DNA from: Arthrobacter celericrescens
Lineage (GTDB): Bacteria > Actinomycetota > Actinomycetes > Actinomycetales > Micrococcaceae
Length of the DNA: 64,000 nt
NCBI RefSeq assembly: GCF_003614925.1
Contig: NZ_QYLP01000021.1
Location: 1-64,000 of the forward strand
Direction of reading: 5' to 3'
The notes below the pieces were generated by a model that had not been told where the DNA came from, did no database searches, and saw only the letters and a program-made list of their open reading frames with translations. This document shows, piece after piece, positions 60,625 to 64,000 of this stretch. The position numbers and the translations under genes were made by a program. The number at the start of each line of letters is the position of its first letter. The stretch's first letter is position 1.

Positions 60625-61431
60625 TCACACAACCCCATCGAACGCGATGGTGGGCAGGTCCACCACGTGGGCGCCGCCGTCGGCCACGATCGTGGCGCCG
60701 GTGATGTACGAGGAATCCGCCGAGAGCAGGAAATTCACCACGCCGGCCATCTCGGCCGGTTCCGCGGCCCGGCCCAGCGGCACGTTCGCGGTGACGGAGC
60801 CGTAGGCTTCCTCGCGGCCGGGCAGTCCGGCGCCTTCGGCGAACTGGTCCATCTCGGCGTCGGCCATCGGGGTGCGGACCCAGCCCGGGCAGAGCGCGTT
60901 CACCCGGACGCCGTGCCGGCCGTAGTCACGGGCCAGGGACCTGGTGAGCCCGATCAGTGCGTGCTTTCCGACGGTGTATCCGGCCACGTTCGGACCCGCG
61001 AACAGCCCGGCCAGGGAGGACACCACCACGGCACGGCCGCCGTTCTGTTTCAGCTGCGGCAAGGCCTCGCGCAGCGTAGTGAAGGCCGTGGTCAGGTTCG
61101 CGTTCAGGCTCGCCTGCCAGGCGGCGTCGTCGGTGTCCTCCACGGACGCGAAACCGTGCCCGCCCGCGTTGGCCACCACCATGTCCAGTCGGCCGAACTC
61201 GGTCATCACGGCGTCGACGGCGGCCCGCGCCTGCGCGGCATCGGCCACGTCCGCGACCACCGGGAAGGCGCCATGCTTCTGCGCGACGGCGTCCAGCGGC
61301 TCCCGGCGGCGGCCGACGACGGCGACAGCCGCACCTTCCTGCAGCAGCCTGGCGGCGATGGCCTCGCCGATGCCGGTGCCGCCGCCTGTCACGAGGGCCA
61401 CCTGTCCGGTGAGTGGTTTGGAACTGGTCAC
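60625..61431 (-). CDS. SDR-family oxidoreductase divergent from the moaF-like gene
   Basis: A 268-residue classical SDR: 'TGGGTGIGEAIAARLLQEG', 'VVGRRREPLDAV' (Arg after strand 2 suggests NADP), 'VANAGG' in place of NNAG, 'VSSLAG', and Y-x-x-x-K in 'YTVGKHA'. The GTG at 61431 follows AAGGAG; the upstream frame is rejected. It diverges from a MoaF-like gene. In Klebsiella an SDR (moaE) and moaF form one operon of the monoamine regulon, so the two may act in the same process. Confidence 0.8.
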   Translation of the reverse strand: MTSSKPLTGQVALVTGGGTGIGEAIAARLLQEGAAVAVVGRRREPLDAVAQKHGAFPVVADVADAAQARAAVDAVMTEFGRLDMVVANAGGHGFASVEDTDDAAWQASLNANLTTAFTTLREALPQLKQNGGRAVVVSSLAGLFAGPNVAGYTVGKHALIGLTRSLARDYGRHGVRVNALCPGWVRTPMADAEMDQFAEGAGLPGREEAYGSVTANVPLGRAAEPAEMAGVVNFLLSADSSYITGATIVADGGAHVVDLPTIAFDGVV

Positions 61432-61719
61432 TGGTGCTCCTTGGCTAAGAGTCCGAGGCTTTCCCTCATGCTGCCAGCGGGCACCGCCTGACCGCTTGAC
61501 CGGCCGCGTACGCGACTTGTCGCCGGGCGCACGCACGGGAGGGAACGGCCTTGCCAGTTTCGACAAGCGGCCTTCGCTCGCAGACAAGGACGCGGCCCGG
61601 GAGCATCCCTACGCTGGGAGCCAAGCCCGCCGCGCAACGTGACCCGGCACACAGCGGGCCCGATGCCGCCATCGCCGACGGCCGGTCCTCGAGCCGCCGG
61701 CTGCACCTAAGGACACACC

Positions 61720-62538
61720 ATGAGCAACAACCTCCTCGACACCTCCACCTGGCTGCCCCTGGACGGCCTGGCGCCCGGTTTCGACGCCAACAAGGCCACC
61801 CCGGTCCAGGACCTGGCCGGCACCAAGCTGACCGTGAAGATCGACGGCGGCAGGTCCGACGGTGGCAGCTTCGTTTTCGAGTTCGACGCCGGCACCGTGG
61901 CCTGGAGCGCCGGAGGACGGTCCGGGGAGGACCGATACGAGGCGTTCGCCGTGGCCGAGGGCCTGTACTACGCCCAGTGGCAGTCTGGTGCGGACCCGGA
62001 GTTCTCGGTGTCCCTGTTCCTGGACCTCGACTTCGGCCGGGCGTTGTTCATCGGCGCCGTCCTCGGGCACGCTGAACCGGGCGAAACCGCAGTCCGCCAC
62101 GAGTTCCTGCCCGGCGTAATCGCCGGGTCCGAGCCCACGGGCGAGCCGGTGGCGGAGACCACGGCCCTGATCGGCCGCCGGGTGGAGTGGGTGTACAGCG
62201 ACATCCACGCCTACGAGCACATCTACCTGAGCCCGCAGTGGTACACGTGGCAGTGCCTGGCCGGACCCGAGCGCGGCCTGGCCGACACTGACACCAACAC
62301 CACCTTCCAGATCCGCCCGGGAATCTACGTCTTCACATGGCGCGAAAAAGTGATCCCCTGCGGTTCCGTGACCATCGCCGATCACCGCGACGTGCGGGCC
62401 ATCCGCTCGCACGGCTACCTCTTCGGCTGGGACGAGGCCGGCACCGAACCCGTGCACTTTACCTTCGGGGCCCACGGCCGGCTGATCAGCATGACCGCGC
62501 ACACCCCGGAGTTGGACCCGGCGCTGCCGTTGGGCTGA
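61720..62538 (+). CDS. MoaF-like protein
   Basis: A 272-residue soluble, beta-rich protein resembling MoaF (N-terminal MoaF plus MoaF_C calycin-like domains): 'LDGLAPGFDANKATPVQDLAGTKLTVKIDGG', 'YYAQWQ', 'YEHIYLSPQWYTWQCLAGPERGLADTDTNTTFQIRPGIYVFTWREKVIPCGSV' and 'RSHGYLFGWD'. Despite the name it is not a molybdenum-cofactor gene but part of the monoamine regulon in Klebsiella. Members probably bind a small ligand such as an aromatic amine or alkaloid derivative. CACCTAAGGA lies upstream of the ATG. Confidence 0.8.
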   Translation: MSNNLLDTSTWLPLDGLAPGFDANKATPVQDLAGTKLTVKIDGGRSDGGSFVFEFDAGTVAWSAGGRSGEDRYEAFAVAEGLYYAQWQSGADPEFSVSLFLDLDFGRALFIGAVLGHAEPGETAVRHEFLPGVIAGSEPTGEPVAETTALIGRRVEWVYSDIHAYEHIYLSPQWYTWQCLAGPERGLADTDTNTTFQIRPGIYVFTWREKVIPCGSVTIADHRDVRAIRSHGYLFGWDEAGTEPVHFTFGAHGRLISMTAHTPELDPALPLG

Positions 62539-62561
62539 GGCGCCCCGCAGGCCGACAGGAA

Positions 62562-62597
62562 CCTCCTACTGGTACGTTAAGTGGTACCAGTAGGAGG
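62562..62597. promoter_or_regulatory. 14-bp perfect palindrome covering the antitoxin Shine-Dalgarno
   Basis: CCTCCTACTGGTAC (62562-62575) pairs perfectly with GTACCAGTAGGAGG (62584-62597) around GTTAAGTG. The right arm contains AGGAGG, the ribosome-binding site of the antitoxin. As DNA it is the expected autorepression operator; as RNA it would hide the site. Confidence 0.75.
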
Positions 62598-62604
62598 GTT
62601 TGGC

Positions 62605-62853
62605 GTGGCAATAACAACCAGCGAAGCGCGGCGGGACCTGTTCGGGCTGATCGAACGGGTCAATCTCGATCACACCGAAATCGAAATCACGTCGCGGCGC
62701 GGCTCGGCAATACTCATGTCCAAGGATGAGTATGACTCCCTCATTGAAACGAGCATCCTTCTGCGTTCCCCGAAGAACGCGAGGCGCCTGGTTTCGGCAG
62801 TGGAGAGCGCCCGCTCAGGCGGCGCTGTGGAGCACGGGCTCCTCAAACCGTGA
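62605..62853 (+). CDS. yefM: YefM/Phd-type antitoxin
   Basis: An 82-residue protein: 'VAITTSEARRDLFGLIERVNLDHTEIEITSRRGSAILMSKDEYDSLIET' is the Phd/YefM DNA-binding fold, with an acidic, flexible C-terminus that wraps the toxin. The GTG at 62605 follows AGGAGGG. The stop overlaps the toxin start by four bases. The complex should repress at the palindrome at 62562-62597. Confidence 0.88.
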   Translation: MAITTSEARRDLFGLIERVNLDHTEIEITSRRGSAILMSKDEYDSLIETSILLRSPKNARRLVSAVESARSGGAVEHGLLKP

Positions 62854-63113
62854 CGGAGCGCAAGCTCGCCTGGACCAGTGAAGGCTGGGAGGACTACCTC
62901 TCTTGGCGGGTCCGGGACAAGACATTTCTGCGGATAAACCAGCTCATCGCAGACACCCTCCGAGACGACCCGTACGACGGTATCGGCAAGCCGGAACCAC
63001 TCAAACACGCCCTCGCCGGAGCGTGGTCGCGGCGCATCGACGAAAGCAACCGGCTTGTCTACCTGGCCGATGACAAGTACGTGACCATCCTGCAGGCCAG
63101 GTACCACTACTGA
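62850..63113 (+). CDS. yoeB: YoeB-type toxin (ribosome-dependent mRNA interferase)
   Basis: An 87-residue RelE-superfamily toxin: 'LAWTSEGWEDYLSWRVRDKTFLRINQLIADTLRDDPYDGIGKPEPLKH', 'GAWSRRIDESNRLVYLADD' and the C-terminal 'ARYHY'. The catalytic Glu, Arg and His/Tyr of YoeB are all visible. It cleaves mRNA at the A site. The GTG start overlaps the antitoxin TGA. Confidence 0.9.
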   Translation: MTERKLAWTSEGWEDYLSWRVRDKTFLRINQLIADTLRDDPYDGIGKPEPLKHALAGAWSRRIDESNRLVYLADDKYVTILQARYHY

Positions 63114-63158
63114 AACGTCGCTATGGTGGTCGTGACAGGACGTCTTTCGGGAGGGTGC

Positions 63159-63623
63159 ATGCCGTACATCGTTGATTTTGAGCAGGTCTCCGCCACTGGC
63201 CTGGAGTCGTCCCCGGTGGCCGAGGCCCTCGCCGGACTGCGCGCCAACGAGGCCCGCTACTACAAGAACAAGTACGGCCATGTCTTCACGGTCACCCCCG
63301 CGGCGGAGGCCCCGGAGATCCTGGAGCGGATCCACCGCATCCTGGCCGAGGAGCGCGAAATCACCATCGCCTCCACCCCGCTGGAGGTGTCCTCCTTCGA
63401 GGTCGACGGCCTGCGCATGGATTATGTCTTCTACGAATCCGGCCTGTCCGTCAACGTGATGTACAGCTTGGCGGAGGGCGGCAAGCGCGCCGTGGGATTC
63501 AAGCTGTCGCAGGGCATGGAGGTGCCCGAAGAACTTGCGGAGCGCTTCAAGTTCGCCCGCCAAAAGTCCAAGCTGGCCGGCGAAATCCGGGGCTCATTCT
63601 TCGTGATCAAGGGCGAGTACTGA
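63159..63623 (+). CDS. Hypothetical protein
   Basis: A 154-residue soluble alpha/beta protein that I cannot place in a family. It begins 'MPYIVDFEQVSATGLESSPVAEALAGLRANEARYYKNKYGHVFTVTP', has a central 'LEVSSFEVDGLRMDYVFYESGLSVNVMYSLAEGGKRAVGFKLSQG', and a basic C-terminus ending 'GSFFVIKGEY'. No signal peptide or membrane helix. GGGAGGGTGC precedes the ATG at 63159. It follows the toxin-antitoxin pair by 45 bp and may be cotranscribed, but has its own good ribosome-binding site. Confidence 0.7.
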   Translation: MPYIVDFEQVSATGLESSPVAEALAGLRANEARYYKNKYGHVFTVTPAAEAPEILERIHRILAEEREITIASTPLEVSSFEVDGLRMDYVFYESGLSVNVMYSLAEGGKRAVGFKLSQGMEVPEELAERFKFARQKSKLAGEIRGSFFVIKGEY

Positions 63624-63835
63624 ATCACCGGATTGCCGGGCTGGCCCAGCGCTGAGCCGGCCGCCCAGTACCGTAAGGCGCCGCGCCCAAGCCGTGTGCC
63701 GCCGTCGGGCTTTCCGCTTTTGCCTTCTCAAACGTTGGATGCCCGCTCAAATTTTGGCGGGCAAACAACGCTTCGCGGGGCGGAAGCCTGCAACCCTCGA
63801 GTGACATGCCACCGGACACACGCCATCAGCGCGGA

Positions 63836-64000
63836 GAGGGTTCGAGTTCCTCGATCGCGGCCTGCTCCACCATGCCGAGGTGCTGGCGTACCAACCGCAC
63901 CGAAAGTTCCTGGTCGCCTTCCAGGAAGGCCTCCACAAGCTGGGTGTGGGCGCGCTTCATCTTCTCGACGTCATCGCGCCGGGAATCGATGACCGCCACG
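63836..64000 (-). CDS. GntR/FCD-family regulator, C-terminal fragment cut by the window edge
   Basis: The visible 54 or so codons read 'RRDDVEKMKRAHTQLVEAFLEGDQELSVRLVRQHLGMVEQAAIEELEPSPR', then TGA. The H...L..AFLEGD....VR.HL pattern is the last metal-binding helix pair of an FCD ligand domain, so a FadR-type GntR regulator enters from beyond the right edge. The 212 bases between it and the previous gene hold only a weak 6-bp stem (GCCCGC/GCGGGC, about 63741-63763). Confidence 0.7.

Noticed and set aside
61551..62075. Gene in another frame overlapping the MoaF-like gene
   Set aside because: Arg/Pro-rich shadow frame; the MoaF frame has the family motifs.

Overview
This window reads as chromosomal DNA of a high-GC, aerobic, soil-type actinobacterium of the Arthrobacter/Pseudarthrobacter kind. 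Third codon positions are overwhelmingly G or C. GTG starts and ATGA/GTGA stop-start overlaps are common, several regulator genes look leaderless, and the content is dominated by catabolic clusters, each with its own FadR, TetR, IclR, MarR, Lrp or ArsR regulator, plus nine secondary transporters. I see no rRNA, tRNA, CRISPR array, insertion sequence or phage gene. The genus assignment is inference from style and gene content.

Layout. 1-1765: accessory DNA with a probably frameshifted CoiA-like/coiled-coil membrane gene and a 2H-phosphoesterase. 2.0-7.0 kb: asparagine utilisation (FadR-type regulator, asparaginase, aspartase, permease). 7.0-8.7 kb: DHA2 efflux pump with a perfect operator in its promoter. 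8.8-16.1 kb: a complete non-phosphorylative L-fucose pathway (regulator, lactonase, dehydrogenase, mutarotase, alpha-L-fucosidase, fuconate dehydratase, diketo-deoxy-fuconate hydrolase, SDR), with a palindromic operator between its two divergent halves. 16.1-24.6 kb: mixed block with a TPR protein, a GNAT-AAA+ fusion, LtrA, a NYN-domain protein, a HipBA toxin-antitoxin, a serine hydrolase and GluQRS. 24.7-32.8 kb: two minus-strand operons (SDR-aminotransferase-TetR and RraA-like-MHS transporter-PxpA-PxpB-PxpC) that share an almost identical promoter/operator of about 40 bp. This is the best candidate here for an undescribed catabolic pathway. 33-40 kb: Lrp, ankyrin protein, a large WXG-type protein with an overlapping lipoprotein gene, an Lrp/LysE pair, ArsR/SRPBCC, and membrane proteins.

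40.4-45.8 kb: two-component system, VOC, DUF456, malic enzyme with a CRP-like site, TetR. 46.0-48.2 kb: exported FG-GAP repeat protein of visibly different codon use. 48.2-52 kb: two MFS transporters and a RraA protein. 51.9-55.3 kb: IclR facing a hydrolase-HutF pair across mirror-image promoters (late histidine degradation). 55.7-60.5 kb: sugar porter, MarR-controlled MFS, amino-acid permease. 60.6-62.5 kb: SDR and MoaF-like pair. 62.6-63.1 kb: YefM-YoeB type toxin-antitoxin with a palindrome covering its Shine-Dalgarno. The window ends inside a GntR/FCD regulator.

Common logic: most clusters convert an uncommon carbon or nitrogen source (asparagine, fucosides, a lactam or oxoproline-like compound, formiminoglutamate) into pyruvate, lactate, fumarate or glutamate. 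The malic enzyme links C4 acids to pyruvate. Starts were chosen by Shine-Dalgarno, overlap and family length; where two starts compete this is stated.
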